DNA from: Streptomyces sp. 7-21
Lineage (GTDB): Bacteria > Actinomycetota > Actinomycetes > Streptomycetales > Streptomycetaceae
Assembly (NCBI RefSeq): GCF_016741785.1
Contig: NZ_JAERRL010000004.1
Coordinates: 124,001 to 188,000, forward strand
DNA: 64,000 bases
Direction: 5' to 3'
Part shown: in pieces, positions 24,355 through 33,514 of the stretch
How positions within the stretch are numbered: the stretch's first letter is position 1
Layout of the letters: each line of letters opens with the position of its first letter
The notes under the pieces: generated by a model
What the model saw: the letters and a program-made list of their open reading frames with translations, nothing else
What the model was told of the DNA's origin: nothing
Databases searched by the model: none
Made by a program: the position numbers and the translations under genes

Positions 24355-25533
24355 GTGTCGCTGCCACCCCTGGTCGAGCCGGCCGACGAGCTCACCGTCG
24401 ACGAGGTCCGCAGGTACTCCCGCCACCTGATCATTCCCGACGTGGGGATGGACGGGCAGAAGCGGCTGAAGAACGCCAAGGTGCTCTGCGTGGGGGCGGG
24501 CGGTCTGGGCTCGCCCACGCTGATGTACCTGGCGGCGGCCGGCGTGGGCACCCTCGGCATCGTCGAGTTCGACGAGGTCGACGAGTCGAACCTCCAGCGG
24601 CAGGTCATCCACAGCCAGTCGGACATCGGGCGTCCCAAGGCGGAGTCCGCCAAGGAGACCGTCCAGGGCATCAACCCGTACGTGACGGTCAACATCCACT
24701 CCGAGCGGCTGGACTCCTCCAACGTGATGGAGATCTTCGCCCAGTACGACCTGATCGTCGACGGCACGGACAACTTCGCCACGCGCTACCTGGTCAACGA
24801 CGCCTGCGTGCTGCTGAACAAGCCGTACGTCTGGGGCTCGATCTACCGCTTCGACGGCCAGGCGTCGGTCTTCTGGTCCGAGCACGGGCCGTGCTACCGC
24901 TGCCTGTACCCCGAGCCCCCGCCGCCCGGCATGGTGCCCTCCTGCGCCGAGGGCGGCGTGCTCGGCGTGCTGTGCGCCTCGGTCGGCTCGGTCCAGGTCA
25001 CCGAAGCCATCAAGCTGCTGACCGGCACCGGCGACCCGCTGGTCGGGCGGCTGCTGGTCTACGACGCCCTGGAGATGACCTACCGCCAGGTCAAGGTCCG
25101 CAAGGACCCGAACTGCGCGGTCTGCGGCGAGAACCCGACGGTGACCGAGCTGATCGACTACGAGGCGTTCTGCGGCGTGGTCTCCGATGAGGCGCAGGAG
25201 GCGGCGAAGGACTCGACGATCACTCCGAAGCAGCTCAAGGAGTGGATCGACGCCGACGAGAAGATCGAGATCATCGACGTCCGCGAGCCGAACGAGTACG
25301 AGATCGTCTCGATCCCGGGCGCCCGCCTGATCCCGAAGAACGAGTTCCTGATGGGCAACGCGCTCAGCGAGCTGCCGCAGGACAAGCGGATCGTCCTGCA
25401 CTGCAAGACGGGCGTCCGCTCCGCGGAGGTGCTGGCGGTGCTGAAGAACGCGGGCTTTTCCGACGCGGTGCACGTCGGCGGCGGTGTGATCGGCTGGGTC
25501 AACCAGATCGAGCCGGAGAAGCCGGTCTACTGA
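24355..25533 (+). CDS. moeZ: Adenylyltransferase/sulfurtransferase MoeZ
   Basis: A 392-residue two-domain protein. Residues 20-260 form an E1-like ThiF/MoeB domain: nucleotide loop VGAGGLGSP, acidic DEVDESNLQRQV, VDGTDNFATRYLVND, and zinc-ligand pairs CYRC and CAVC. Residues 290-390 are a rhodanese domain with the active-site loop HCKTGVRSAE. It adenylates small sulfur-carrier proteins (MoaD, CysO, ThiS types) at their C-terminal Gly-Gly and transfers sulfur to form thiocarboxylates for molybdopterin, cysteine, thiamine and other pathways. GTG at 24355 with CGGAG upstream. MoaE, a consumer of this sulfur, is encoded at 59052 in the same window. Confidence 0.93.
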   Translation: MSLPPLVEPADELTVDEVRRYSRHLIIPDVGMDGQKRLKNAKVLCVGAGGLGSPTLMYLAAAGVGTLGIVEFDEVDESNLQRQVIHSQSDIGRPKAESAKETVQGINPYVTVNIHSERLDSSNVMEIFAQYDLIVDGTDNFATRYLVNDACVLLNKPYVWGSIYRFDGQASVFWSEHGPCYRCLYPEPPPPGMVPSCAEGGVLGVLCASVGSVQVTEAIKLLTGTGDPLVGRLLVYDALEMTYRQVKVRKDPNCAVCGENPTVTELIDYEAFCGVVSDEAQEAAKDSTITPKQLKEWIDADEKIEIIDVREPNEYEIVSIPGARLIPKNEFLMGNALSELPQDKRIVLHCKTGVRSAEVLAVLKNAGFSDAVHVGGGVIGWVNQIEPEKPVY

Positions 25534-25562
25534 CCGATCCCCCGGGGGCGGGGCGGCGCCGC

Positions 25563-27194
25563 TCAGCGGCAGACCGTCCCGTCCTCCGGTGTCGTGCCCG
25601 CCAGCAGATGGGCGTCGACGGCCCGCGTCACGCAGGGGTCGCCCGACGTGTAGGCGCCGTGGCCCTCGCCCTCGTAGGTCAGCAGCACACCGACGTCCCC
25701 GCCGAGCGCCCGCTGCATCCGTTCCGCTCCGGCGAACGGCGTGGCCGGGTCGCCGGTCGTGCCCAGCAGCAGGATCTCGCCCTCGCCCGCGCCCTCGGCG
25801 CTGACCTCTGGCTGGTCGCTGGTGCCGGTCACGGGCCAGCCGGCGCAGGACAGCAGGGACCACGCCAGCGTCGGCCCGAAGACGGGTGAGGCGGCGGCGA
25901 AGTCGTCCTCGCGGGCGCGGACCGTCTCCAGCGTCGGCCGGGAGGCGAAGTCGGCGCAGTTGATGGCGGTGTTGGCGGCGTGCAGGGTGCTGTACCGGCC
26001 CTGGTCGTCGCGGCCGTGGTAGCTGTCCGCCGCCGCCAGCAGCAGGTCGCCGGCGCCCTCCTCGGCGGCCTGCGCGAGCGCGCGCCGCAGGTAGTCCCAG
26101 GAGCCTTCGGAGTACAGCAGCGAGAGCACGCCCGTCACCGCGAGGCCGCCGGTCAGGGAACGGCCGTCGGCCGTGGGCAGCGGGCTGCGCGCCAGCTCGC
26201 CGAAGAGCTCCTCAAGCCAGCGGTTCGCCTCCGGCCCCGCGCCGTCTCCGGGCACGGGGCAGGAGGCGAAGCGGGCACAGTCGTCCAGGAAGCTGTCGAG
26301 CGCGAGCTGGAAGCCCTCGGCCTGCCGCAGCCCGCGCTCGATGACGTCGCTGGTGGGGTCGACCACCGCGTCCAGCACGGTCCGGCCGACGCGCTCGGGG
26401 AACAGGTGGGCGTAGACGGCGCCGAGCTTGGTGCCGTAGGAGGTGCCCGCGTAGTTCAGCTGCCGCTCGCCCAGCGCGGCGCGCAGCAGGTCCAGGTCGC
26501 GGGCGGTGTTCTCGGTCGTCAGGTGCGGCAGCAGGTCGCCCGCGTTGCGCTGGCAGGCCGCGGCGTAGGCGCGGGCGCGGTCCAGGACGGCGCGCTCCTC
26601 GGCCGGGGTGCGCGGCGGCCCGGCGTCGTGCTGGCCGAGCGCGTCGATCTCGGCGTCGCTCAGGCAGACCACGCCCGCGCTCTCGCCGACGCCGCGCGGG
26701 TCGAAGCTCACCAGGTCGTAGCCGTCGTGCAGGGCGGCGTAGGCGTCGCTCAGGCGCGGCAGCGTGGCGACGCCGGAGCCGCCGGGCCCGCCGAAGTTGA
26801 ACACGAGCGAGCCGAGCCGGTTGCCGCCGGAGGCCGCGCGTGCCCGGATCAGGGCGATGCTGAGCGTCTCGCCGTCCGGGTCGCCGTAGTCGAGCGGCAC
26901 GGTCAGCGTGCCGCACTCCCAGGGCGTGCCGTCCGGCAGTGGCGCCGGTGCCTCGCCGCCGCCCTGCGCCGCGGTGGGCGCCCCGCAGGGGCCCCAGTCG
27001 ACCGACTGTGAAGTGAACCGCTCAGGGAGCACGGGCAGCCGCTCCGCGTCGTCGCCCGGGGCGCCGTCGGGGGAGGGCGCGTTCTCCCGGTGCACGCCGC
27101 TGATCGGCCCTGCCTCGTCGCCGCCGCCGGAGCACGCTCCGGCGCTCAGCACCAGTGCGAGCCCCGCCGCCGCGGCGCGCGCTCCCCTGCGCAT
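25563..27194 (-). CDS. Secreted tripartite alpha/beta hydrolase lipoprotein (peptidase-like), copy 1
   Basis: A 543-residue exported hydrolase. The signal peptide GLALVLSAGACSGG has a lipobox with Cys21, so it is anchored to the outer face of the membrane. The fold is that of tripeptidyl aminopeptidases (SlpD/SlpE, Tap): oxyanion segment FNFGGPGGSGVATL, strand FDPRGVGESAG, nucleophile GTSYGT, acid in LLLGTTGDPATP and His in GEGHGAYTS, with a large cap rich in Cys. The likely role is hydrolysis of short peptides or esters outside the cell. A paralogue (28019-29617) lies 825 bases away, with the COMT-type methyltransferase gene between. The two share two 54-55 base identical stretches. Confidence 0.85.
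   Translation of the reverse strand: MRRGARAAAAGLALVLSAGACSGGGDEAGPISGVHRENAPSPDGAPGDDAERLPVLPERFTSQSVDWGPCGAPTAAQGGGEAPAPLPDGTPWECGTLTVPLDYGDPDGETLSIALIRARAASGGNRLGSLVFNFGGPGGSGVATLPRLSDAYAALHDGYDLVSFDPRGVGESAGVVCLSDAEIDALGQHDAGPPRTPAEERAVLDRARAYAAACQRNAGDLLPHLTTENTARDLDLLRAALGERQLNYAGTSYGTKLGAVYAHLFPERVGRTVLDAVVDPTSDVIERGLRQAEGFQLALDSFLDDCARFASCPVPGDGAGPEANRWLEELFGELARSPLPTADGRSLTGGLAVTGVLSLLYSEGSWDYLRRALAQAAEEGAGDLLLAAADSYHGRDDQGRYSTLHAANTAINCADFASRPTLETVRAREDDFAAASPVFGPTLAWSLLSCAGWPVTGTSDQPEVSAEGAGEGEILLLGTTGDPATPFAGAERMQRALGGDVGVLLTYEGEGHGAYTSGDPCVTRAVDAHLLAGTTPEDGTVCR
26482..26535 (-). repeat. 54-base stretch identical in the two hydrolase genes
   Basis: Bases 26482-26535 are identical to 28947-29000 in the second hydrolase gene. 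They code for the conserved LTTENTARDLDLLR segment. All 54 bases match, including third codon positions, although other parts of the genes differ markedly. Confidence 0.75.
26761..26815 (-). repeat. 55-base stretch identical in the two hydrolase genes
   Basis: Bases 26761-26815 are identical to 29223-29277. They code for the oxyanion-hole region around FNFGGPGGSGVATL. Such a run of identity inside otherwise diverged genes points to gene conversion or strong local constraint. Confidence 0.75.
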
Positions 27195-27312
27195 CCGCCC
27201 CCCCTTGTGCGATGGCCGCCGTGTGATGGCTGTTGTTGTGGCTCCGTCAACCTCACCGGGAGGCTACCCGCTGCGTCACGACTCCGAGGAGACGGGCGGC
27301 TGGCTGTTCCGC

Positions 27313-27999
27313 TCAGCCGGTGACTTCGGCCAGGAGGAAGCCGTCGTAGCCCTTGACGCCCACGGTCTGGACCGTCGTGGCGCTCAGGCGCGGTTCGGCG
27401 GCGATGAGTTCGGTCATGCGGCGGGTCCCGGCGACGCTCGGGCCGCCGCCGGGGTCGAGGACGGCGCCGCCGCGCACGACGTTGTCCACCACGATCAGCG
27501 AGCCCGGCCGGGTGAGCCGGAGCGCCCACCCCAGGTACTCCGGGTTGTTCGGCTTGTCAGCGTCGATGAAGACGACGTCGTACGGCACCCCTGCCGCCGC
27601 GCCTTCCCCGGCGAGCACGGGCAGGGTATCGAGCGCCGGGCCGGTACGGACCTGCACGATCTCGTCCAGGTCGGCCCGGGCGAGGTTCGCCCGGGCGACC
27701 TCGGCGTGGCGTTCCTCCGCCTCCAGGGTGACCAGAAGCCCGTCCGGCGGCAGCGCGCGGGCGAGCCAGATGGTGCTGTAGCCGCCGAGCGTGCCGATCT
27801 CCAGCACCGAGCGGGCGCGGCGGGCGCGCACCAGGAGGTGCAGCAGCTTGCCCTGGCTGGGCGAGACGCTGATGGGCGGCAGCCCGGCCTCCTCGCTGGT
27901 GCGCAGGGCCGTGTCGAGGACCGGATCGGGGGGCAGCAGGTGGTCGGTGAAGTAGCGGTCGACATCGCGCCACACGCCGGCGCCGGGGGTGTCGTTCAT
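27313..27999 (-). CDS. COMT-type O-methyltransferase
   Basis: A 228-residue class I methyltransferase related to catechol and caffeoyl-CoA O-methyltransferases. The SAM loop is VLEIGTLGGYSTIWLARAL, the ribose acid is in TLEAEERHAEVA, the metal ligands are in VFIDADKPNN and VVDNVVRGG (Asp-Asn pair). Residues SPSQGKLLHLLV are the typical pre-motif helix. It should act on a small phenolic or catechol-like molecule with a divalent metal. It lies between the two secreted hydrolase genes on the same strand, 19 bases after the stop of... none of them in an overlapping operon; gaps are 118 and 19 bases. The start is ATG at 27999. Confidence 0.85.
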   Translation of the reverse strand: MNDTPGAGVWRDVDRYFTDHLLPPDPVLDTALRTSEEAGLPPISVSPSQGKLLHLLVRARRARSVLEIGTLGGYSTIWLARALPPDGLLVTLEAEERHAEVARANLARADLDEIVQVRTGPALDTLPVLAGEGAAAGVPYDVVFIDADKPNNPEYLGWALRLTRPGSLIVVDNVVRGGAVLDPGGGPSVAGTRRMTELIAAEPRLSATTVQTVGVKGYDGFLLAEVTG

Positions 28000-28018
28000 A
28001 GCTCCCCAGTGTCACTCG

Positions 28019-29617
28019 TCACTCCCGCGCCGGGCAGGTGGTCCCGTCCTCGGGCACCTCCCCGCGCAGCAGGTAGGCATCGGCGGCCTCGCGCACGCAG
28101 CCGTCGCCGCCGTTGTAGGCGCCGTGGCCCTCGCCCTCGTACGTCAGCTCCACCCCCACGTCCTCGCCGAGCGCCTCCTTCATGCGCCGGGTGCCCTCGT
28201 ACGGCGTCGCCGGGTCGCCCGTGGTGCCGATCAGCAGGATCGGCGGGGCGCCCTCGGCCGAGACCTCGGGGTGGCGCTCGTCTCCCCGGACGGGCCAGTA
28301 CGTGCAGGTCAGCAGCGACCAGGCGAGCCCCGGGCCGAAGACGGGGGAGACCTCGCGGAAACGGTCGAGCCGGTCGCGGACGTCGTCGACCGTGAACCGC
28401 TGCCGGGAGTCCGCGCAGCCGATCGCGGCGAGCGAGGACTGGAGCGTGGTGTAGCTGCCGTCCGGGTTGCGGCCGTTCATGGCGTCGCCGAGGCCGAGCA
28501 GTACGGTGCCGTCCGGATGCCCCTCGGTCAGGGCGTCGTCGAGCCCTTGCGTGAGGTACGGCCAGAAGTCGCGCGAGTACAGCGCCTGGGCGATGCCGTT
28601 CCACGCCAGGGACTGGGTGAGCCGGCGGCCGTCCGGATCCTGGGTGGGCATCGGGCGGTCGTCGAGCCGGTCGAGCAGCTCACCCAGCCGCCGCTCCGCC
28701 TCCTTCGGGGTATCGCCGAGCGGGCAGGCATCAGAAGAGGTGCACTCGTCGAGGTAGTTGCCCAGCGCCCGCTGGAAGCCCCGGGCCTGCCCGAGCGCCG
28801 ACTGCTCGGTGCCGAGCGTCGGGTCGACGACGGCGTCGAAGACGGCACGACCGAGGCGCCGGGGGAAGAGGTGTGCGTACACGCCGCCGAGCTGGGTGCC
28901 GTAGGAGATGCCGAAGTAGTGCAGCTTGTCGTCGCCGAGCACCTCACGCAGCAGGTCCAGGTCGCGGGCGGTGTTCTCGGTCGTCAGGTGCGGCAGCAGG
29001 CCGCCCGCGCCGTCCTCGCAGGCGTCGGCGAAGCCGCGCAGCCGCCCGGTGAGGCTCTCGCGCTGGCGCGCCGTCTCCGGCACCGCGTCGGCGGCGAAAT
29101 AGGTGTCCAGCTCCTGGTCGTCCAGGCAGACCACGCCCTCGCTGGCGCCGACTCCCCGCGGATCGAAGCTGACCAGGTCGTACCGCTCGCGCAGCGCCGC
29201 GTAGTCCTGGCCGAACGCGGGGAGCGTGGCGACGCCGGAGCCGCCGGGCCCGCCGAAGTTGAACACGAGCGAGCCGATGCGCTCGCCGCCCTTGGCGCGG
29301 GCACGGACCAGCGCGATGCCGAGGGTGTCGCCCTCGGGGTCGGCGTAGTCCACGGGCGCCGTCATGGTGGCGCATTCCCAGCGCCCGCCGCCCGGCGGCG
29401 GGGAGACGGCGGCGTCGCTGCCCTGGCTGCCCTGCTCCGGCTCCGGCGGGCCGCATGGCTCCCAGTCGAGCCGCTGGCCGGTCAGGGACGACGGCAGGTC
29501 CTTGGTGTCGGTGCTGTCCGCGGCGAGCGCCGCCGGGCCACCGCCGGTACACGCCACGGCCGCGGGCGCCAGCAGCGTCCCGGCGGCGATCAGGCCCCAC
29601 GCACGTCGCCCTCGCAT
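28019..29617 (-). CDS. Secreted tripartite alpha/beta hydrolase lipoprotein (peptidase-like), copy 2
   Basis: A 532-residue paralogue of the gene at 25563. The lipoprotein signal is LIAAGTLLAPAAVACTGGG, with the probable lipid-modified Cys at 23. Catalytic elements: FNFGGPGGSGVATL, FDPRGVGASEG, nucleophile GISYGT, acid IGTTGDPATP, His GEGHGAYNG. Cysteines in CEDGAGG, ECTSSDACP and LLTCTYW suggest disulfides typical of this secreted group. The ATG at 29617 has GAGGG upstream; a much longer upward reading frame is not coding. It is the first gene of a minus-strand run (hydrolase-COMT-hydrolase) and diverges from the two-component kinase gene, with 270 bases between that likely hold both promoters. 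Confidence 0.85.
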   Translation of the reverse strand: MRGRRAWGLIAAGTLLAPAAVACTGGGPAALAADSTDTKDLPSSLTGQRLDWEPCGPPEPEQGSQGSDAAVSPPPGGGRWECATMTAPVDYADPEGDTLGIALVRARAKGGERIGSLVFNFGGPGGSGVATLPAFGQDYAALRERYDLVSFDPRGVGASEGVVCLDDQELDTYFAADAVPETARQRESLTGRLRGFADACEDGAGGLLPHLTTENTARDLDLLREVLGDDKLHYFGISYGTQLGGVYAHLFPRRLGRAVFDAVVDPTLGTEQSALGQARGFQRALGNYLDECTSSDACPLGDTPKEAERRLGELLDRLDDRPMPTQDPDGRRLTQSLAWNGIAQALYSRDFWPYLTQGLDDALTEGHPDGTVLLGLGDAMNGRNPDGSYTTLQSSLAAIGCADSRQRFTVDDVRDRLDRFREVSPVFGPGLAWSLLTCTYWPVRGDERHPEVSAEGAPPILLIGTTGDPATPYEGTRRMKEALGEDVGVELTYEGEGHGAYNGGDGCVREAADAYLLRGEVPEDGTTCPARE

Positions 29618-29887
29618 GCCCTCACCCTCACCGGCCGCCGCGGGCCCCGCACCCGGACCCACGCAACCGGGTGACCGCCCGGCCGGGGCCGGAGAACACC
29701 GGGGATGACATCTGTCACGGGAACCGGTGACAGCAGACACCACCGCGAGGTCCGGCCAGACGGGAGGCTGGGCCGTGGCGGCCGCGGCCCCCGGCCTCCC
29801 GCCCGGCACAGGCGGCACCATGGAGGCGCCGCCGGGCGGAGAGGCCGCCGGGAACCGGGCGCTGAGCAGCTGAGAGGAAGTGAACGG

Positions 29888-31120
29888 GTGAGGCCGTTTC
29901 CGCGCACGCGGGGCAGGAGCGGGCCCGAGCGGTGGCGCCAGTACACCGTCGTCAGCCTCCAGGTCTTCGCGGTCTTCGAACTGCTGCTGGTCGTCCAGTG
30001 GCTGACCGGCGGCACCGGGCCCGTGCCCGTCGCGGCGCGCGTGGCCATGATCCTGCTGCTGCTCGGGCACAGCACCCTGCATTTCACGATGGTGCGCGCG
30101 GCGCCGTTCCTCGGCGGGCAGGGCTCGGCGGTGCTGCCCGCCGTGCACACCGCCGTGACCGTGCTGATCGCCGGGCTCGCGCTGGGGCTGAACGCGGCGG
30201 ACTACTCCAAGCCGGCGGTGGTGGGCCTGCTGCTGATCTGGGTGCTGATGTGCTTCAGCGGGCCGGTGGCGCTCCTGCTCCCGCAGCGGCGGGCGGCGGC
30301 CCTGATCACGGCCGTGTGCGTCGCCGTGCTCGTCGCGCTGCCGCTGACGGGCACGCCCGGGCGGCAGACGTGGACGACGGTCCTGGGCGCCGTCGTGGGG
30401 GTGGCGGTCATCTCGGTGAGCTTCCGGGCCTCGGCCTGGGGGGTGCGGCTGGTCGACCAGCTTGAGGAGGCGCGGGAGGCGCAGGCCCGGCTGTCCGTGG
30501 CCGAGGAGCGGCTGCGCTTCAGCCGCGACCTGCACGACGTGCTCGGCCGCAACCTGTCCGTCATCGCGCTCAAGAGCGAGCTGGCCGTCCAGCTCGCCCG
30601 CCGCGGCCGGCCCGAGGCGGCCGACCAGATGGCCGAGGTCCAGCGCGTGGCCCAGGAGTCGCAGCGGGAGATCCGGGCGGTGGTGCGCGGCTACCGGGAG
30701 GCGGACCTGCGGGCGGAACTGGCCGGCGCCCGGTCCGTGATGCGGGCGGCGGGCGTCGACTGCCGGGTGGACGACGCCACCGCCGCCGACCTGCCGGCGC
30801 CCGTGCAGTCGGCGCTGGCGTGGGTGGTCCGGGAGGGCACCACCAACGTGCTGCGCCACGCGGACGCCCGGGTCTGCCGCATCGAGCTGCGGACCAACGG
30901 CGCGGCCGCGCTGATCATGGAGAACGACGGCGTGCCGCAGCGCCCGGGGGCGGCCCGGGAGCCAAGCGGTTCCGGGCTCGCCGGGCTGCGTGAGCGCCTG
31001 GCCGCGCAGGGCGGCGTGCTGACGGCCGAGCGGCGGCCCGGCGGCCGGTTCCGCCTGGTCGCCGACGTGCCGCTGGGCACAGACGGCGGCAGTGGGAACG
31101 ACAGACAGGAGACACGGTGA
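29888..31120 (+). CDS. Two-component sensor histidine kinase (NarL/DesK class)
   Basis: A 410-residue membrane kinase. Five or so hydrophobic helices occupy residues 20-180 with no large extracellular loop, followed by a short coiled coil (DQLEEAREAQARLSVAEERL). The HisKA_3 box is FSRDLHDVLGRNLSVIALKS with phospho-acceptor His216. The ATPase part has VREGTTNVLRHADA (N box) and GSGLAGLRERLAAQGG (G box). The lack of a sensor domain suggests sensing of membrane state or cell-wall intermediates through the helices. GTG at 29888 with GAGAGGAAG upstream. Its stop overlaps the start of the response regulator by four bases. Confidence 0.88.
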   Translation: MRPFPRTRGRSGPERWRQYTVVSLQVFAVFELLLVVQWLTGGTGPVPVAARVAMILLLLGHSTLHFTMVRAAPFLGGQGSAVLPAVHTAVTVLIAGLALGLNAADYSKPAVVGLLLIWVLMCFSGPVALLLPQRRAAALITAVCVAVLVALPLTGTPGRQTWTTVLGAVVGVAVISVSFRASAWGVRLVDQLEEAREAQARLSVAEERLRFSRDLHDVLGRNLSVIALKSELAVQLARRGRPEAADQMAEVQRVAQESQREIRAVVRGYREADLRAELAGARSVMRAAGVDCRVDDATAADLPAPVQSALAWVVREGTTNVLRHADARVCRIELRTNGAAALIMENDGVPQRPGAAREPSGSGLAGLRERLAAQGGVLTAERRPGGRFRLVADVPLGTDGGSGNDRQETR

Positions 31121-31722
31121 TCAGGCTGCTGCTGGCCGACGACGAGCACCTCATCCGGGGGGCGCTCGCCGCGCTGCTCGGCCTCGAGGACGATCTGCGG
31201 GTAGTGGCCGAAGCGGGGTCGGGAGACGAGGCGCTGGCCATGGCGCGGGCGCACCGCCCCGACGTGGCGGTGCTCGACCTCCAGATGCCCGCGCCGGACG
31301 GCATCGCGGTGGCGGACGCGCTGCGGACCGAGGTACCCGGGTGCGCCTGCCTGATCGTCACCAGCCACGGGCGCCCCGGCACGCTGAAGCAGGCGCTGGC
31401 CGTGGGCGTGCGGGGGTTCGTGCCGAAGACCGTGTCGGCGCAGCGGCTGGCGGAGATCATCCGCACGGTCCACGGCGGCGGGCGCTACGTGGACCCGGAG
31501 CTGGCCGCCGACGCCATCGCGGCCGGGGACTCGCCGCTGACGGCGCGGGAGGCCGAGGTCCTGGAGCAGGCGGCGGACGGCGCGCCGGTGGCCGAGATCG
31601 CCCGGCGGGTGTCGCTCACCCAGGGGACGGTGCGCAACTACCTGTCCTCGGCGATGGCGAAGCTGGGCGCCGGCAACCGTCACTCCGCCGTGCGGATCGC
31701 CCGCTCCCGCGGCTGGCTGTAA
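31117..31722 (+). CDS. NarL/LuxR-family response regulator
   Basis: A 201-residue regulator paired with the kinase it overlaps. The receiver domain has the acidic pocket ADDEH, the phosphorylated Asp54 in VAVLDLQMPAPDG, the switch Ser/Thr in VTSHG and Lys in FVPKTVSA. The C-terminal LuxR-type helix-turn-helix is LTAREAEVLEQAADGAPVAE plus VSLTQGTVRNYLSSAM. It resembles DesR-type regulators. The target genes are unknown; the divergent secreted hydrolase operon is a reasonable candidate by position only. GTG at 31117. Confidence 0.9.
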   Translation: MIRLLLADDEHLIRGALAALLGLEDDLRVVAEAGSGDEALAMARAHRPDVAVLDLQMPAPDGIAVADALRTEVPGCACLIVTSHGRPGTLKQALAVGVRGFVPKTVSAQRLAEIIRTVHGGGRYVDPELAADAIAAGDSPLTAREAEVLEQAADGAPVAEIARRVSLTQGTVRNYLSSAMAKLGAGNRHSAVRIARSRGWL

Positions 31723-31940
31723 GCCGGGGGCACCGCGCCAAAGGAGCCCTTCCGCCCAGCTGCGCTGCCGTCGCCCGTCTCCAAGGACGACCTGTGGGTG
31801 GGCGAGCAGGTTTGTGGTACCAGGCGGGGTGGCGCGCCCACCGGCGGCCGCCTCGGCGGCCCGGTACCGAGCGGCCCCGCCCCGGTGCTCCGGGGGCGGC
31901 ATCGGCACCGGCGCGGTGACAGCAGCCCCGCCGGACCTCG

Positions 31941-32744
31941 TCAAGATCGCCGCCCGGCCGGGAGCCAGCGGCCCCGCAGCGCGAGCAGCACGGCGGCGGC
32001 CACCGCGAGCAGCAGCAGCGACACGGCCGTGGCGCCGGCCGGGTCCTCCTGGAGCAGCAGGTAGACCTTCAGCGGCAGCGTCTGCGTGGCGCCGGGCAGG
32101 TTCCCCGCGAACGTGATCGTCGCGCCGAACTCGCCCAGCGCCCGTGCCCAGCACAGCGCCGCGCCCGCCGCCAGCGAGGGCCGCACCAGCGGCAGCGTCA
32201 CCAGCCGCAGCGTCGTCAGTGCCCCGGCGCCCATCGTGGCCGCCGCCTCCTCGTACTGCGGGTCGAGGCCGGTCAGCGCCCCCTCCAGGCTCAGCACCAG
32301 GAACGGCATCGCCACGAAGACCGCCGCCGCGACCGCGCCGCCGGTGGTGAACGGCAGCCCGATGCCGAGCGCGTCGAGCGGCCCGCCCAGCAGCCCGCGC
32401 CGGCCGAACCCCCGCAGCAGCGCCACCCCGGCGACCGTCGGCGGCAGCACCATCGGCAGCAGCACCAGGCACCGCACCAGCGCCTTGCCGCGGAACTCCG
32501 CGCGCGCCAGCAGCCACGCCAGCGGCACGCCCAGCAGCAGCGACAGCAGCAGCGCCCAGCCGGAGACCAGCAGCGACAGCCGCAGCGCCTCGGTCACCGC
32601 CGGGTCGCCGAGCCGCGCGCGCAGCGTGGACCACGGCGTGTCCGTCACCACGCCCAGCAGCGGCACCAGCAGGAACGCGACCGCCAGCAGCGCGGGCAGG
32701 CCGAGGAGCAGCGGGGGCCGGGCGGTGCGGCTAGGGCGCGTCAC
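31941..32744 (-). CDS. modB: Molybdate ABC transporter permease
   Basis: A 267-residue inner-membrane permease with about five to six hydrophobic helices ([20 protein letters not shown] at the start). The ABC-permease EAA loop is [20 protein letters not shown], and the family marker [15 protein letters not shown] is typical of ModB/CysT-type permeases. With ModA it forms the molybdate (or tungstate) importer. The start GTG overlaps the end of modA by four bases, so translation is coupled. The expected ATPase gene modC is not downstream: 218 bases of non-coding sequence follow before the two-component genes. A housekeeping ATPase from elsewhere would be needed. Confidence 0.88.
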   Translation of the reverse strand: MTRPSRTARPPLLLGLPALLAVAFLLVPLLGVVTDTPWSTLRARLGDPAVTEALRLSLLVSGWALLLSLLLGVPLAWLLARAEFRGKALVRCLVLLPMVLPPTVAGVALLRGFGRRGLLGGPLDALGIGLPFTTGGAVAAAVFVAMPFLVLSLEGALTGLDPQYEEAAATMGAGALTTLRLVTLPLVRPSLAAGAALCWARALGEFGATITFAGNLPGATQTLPLKVYLLLQEDPAGATAVSLLLLAVAAAVLLALRGRWLPAGRRS

Positions 32745-33514
32745 GGCAGCAGGAATCCCGCGTCGCGCAGCAGGCGCCGTGCCTCGTCACCGGTCAGCCA
32801 GCGGGTGAAGTCGCGTGCCGCCGCCGGGTCCTGGGCGGTGTCGAGCGGGGCAGCCGGATAGGCGGCCGTGACGTTGTCCGCCGCGGGGACCGCCACGGCC
32901 GTCACGTCGTCGCCGGCCGCCGCCGCGTCCGTGGCATACACCAGGCCGGCGTCGGCCTCGCCGAGGCGGACCTTGCTCAGCACGGCCCGGACGCTCGGCT
33001 CCAGCGAGTCGGGCCGCGCCTCGACGCCCTGCCGGCGCAGCGCCTGGGCCCCGTACCGCCCGGCGGGCACCTCGGGGGCGGCCAGCACCAGCCGCAGGCC
33101 GGGGCCGGCCAGGTCGGCGAGCGAGGAGACGCCCGCCGGATTGCCGGGCGGGGTGACGATGACCAGCTCGTTGCGGGCGATGACCACCGGCTCGCCGGTG
33201 AAGCCGGACACGCTCTCCATCGTCGCGGTGTCGGCGGTCACCAGCACGTCCGCCGGCACGCCCTGCCGGACCTGGGCGGCCAGCTCCTGGGAGCCCGCGA
33301 ACGAGAAGGTGACCGTCACGTCTCCGCGTGCCTCCTCATAGGCCGCGCCGGCCTCCTCGAAGACGTCCGTGAGCGAGGACGCCGCCAGCACCGTCAGCGT
33401 GGTGCCGCCGCCGCTGCCGTCGGGGCCGCGGGGGTCACCCGGGCCGCCGCAGGCCGCGGCCAGCGGTGCGGCCAGGGCCAGCAGCAGCCACGCCAGCGGG
33501 CGGCGGGCCCTCAC
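32741..33514 (-). CDS. modA: Molybdate-binding lipoprotein
   Basis: A 257-residue periplasmic-type binding protein. The signal peptide [18 protein letters not shown] ends in a lipobox with Cys22. The mature protein has the ModA motifs [15 protein letters not shown] (oxyanion Ser residues), [13 protein letters not shown] (Ser/Gly binding loop), [24 protein letters not shown] and AGLVYATDA. It captures molybdate or tungstate outside the membrane and hands it to ModB. GTG start and stop both overlap neighbours by four bases (regulator-modA-modB). Confidence 0.9.
   Translation of the reverse strand: MRARRPLAWLLLALAAPLAAACGGPGDPRGPDGSGGGTTLTVLAASSLTDVFEEAGAAYEEARGDVTVTFSFAGSQELAAQVRQGVPADVLVTADTATMESVSGFTGEPVVIARNELVIVTPPGNPAGVSSLADLAGPGLRLVLAAPEVPAGRYGAQALRRQGVEARPDSLEPSVRAVLSKVRLGEADAGLVYATDAAAAGDDVTAVAVPAADNVTAAYPAAPLDTAQDPAAARDFTRWLTGDEARRLLRDAGFLLP

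Noticed and set aside
31723..31940. Moco riboswitch or hidden modC remnant after modB
   Set aside because: The 218 bases show no conserved riboswitch core, no ABC ATPase motif and no long coding frame.
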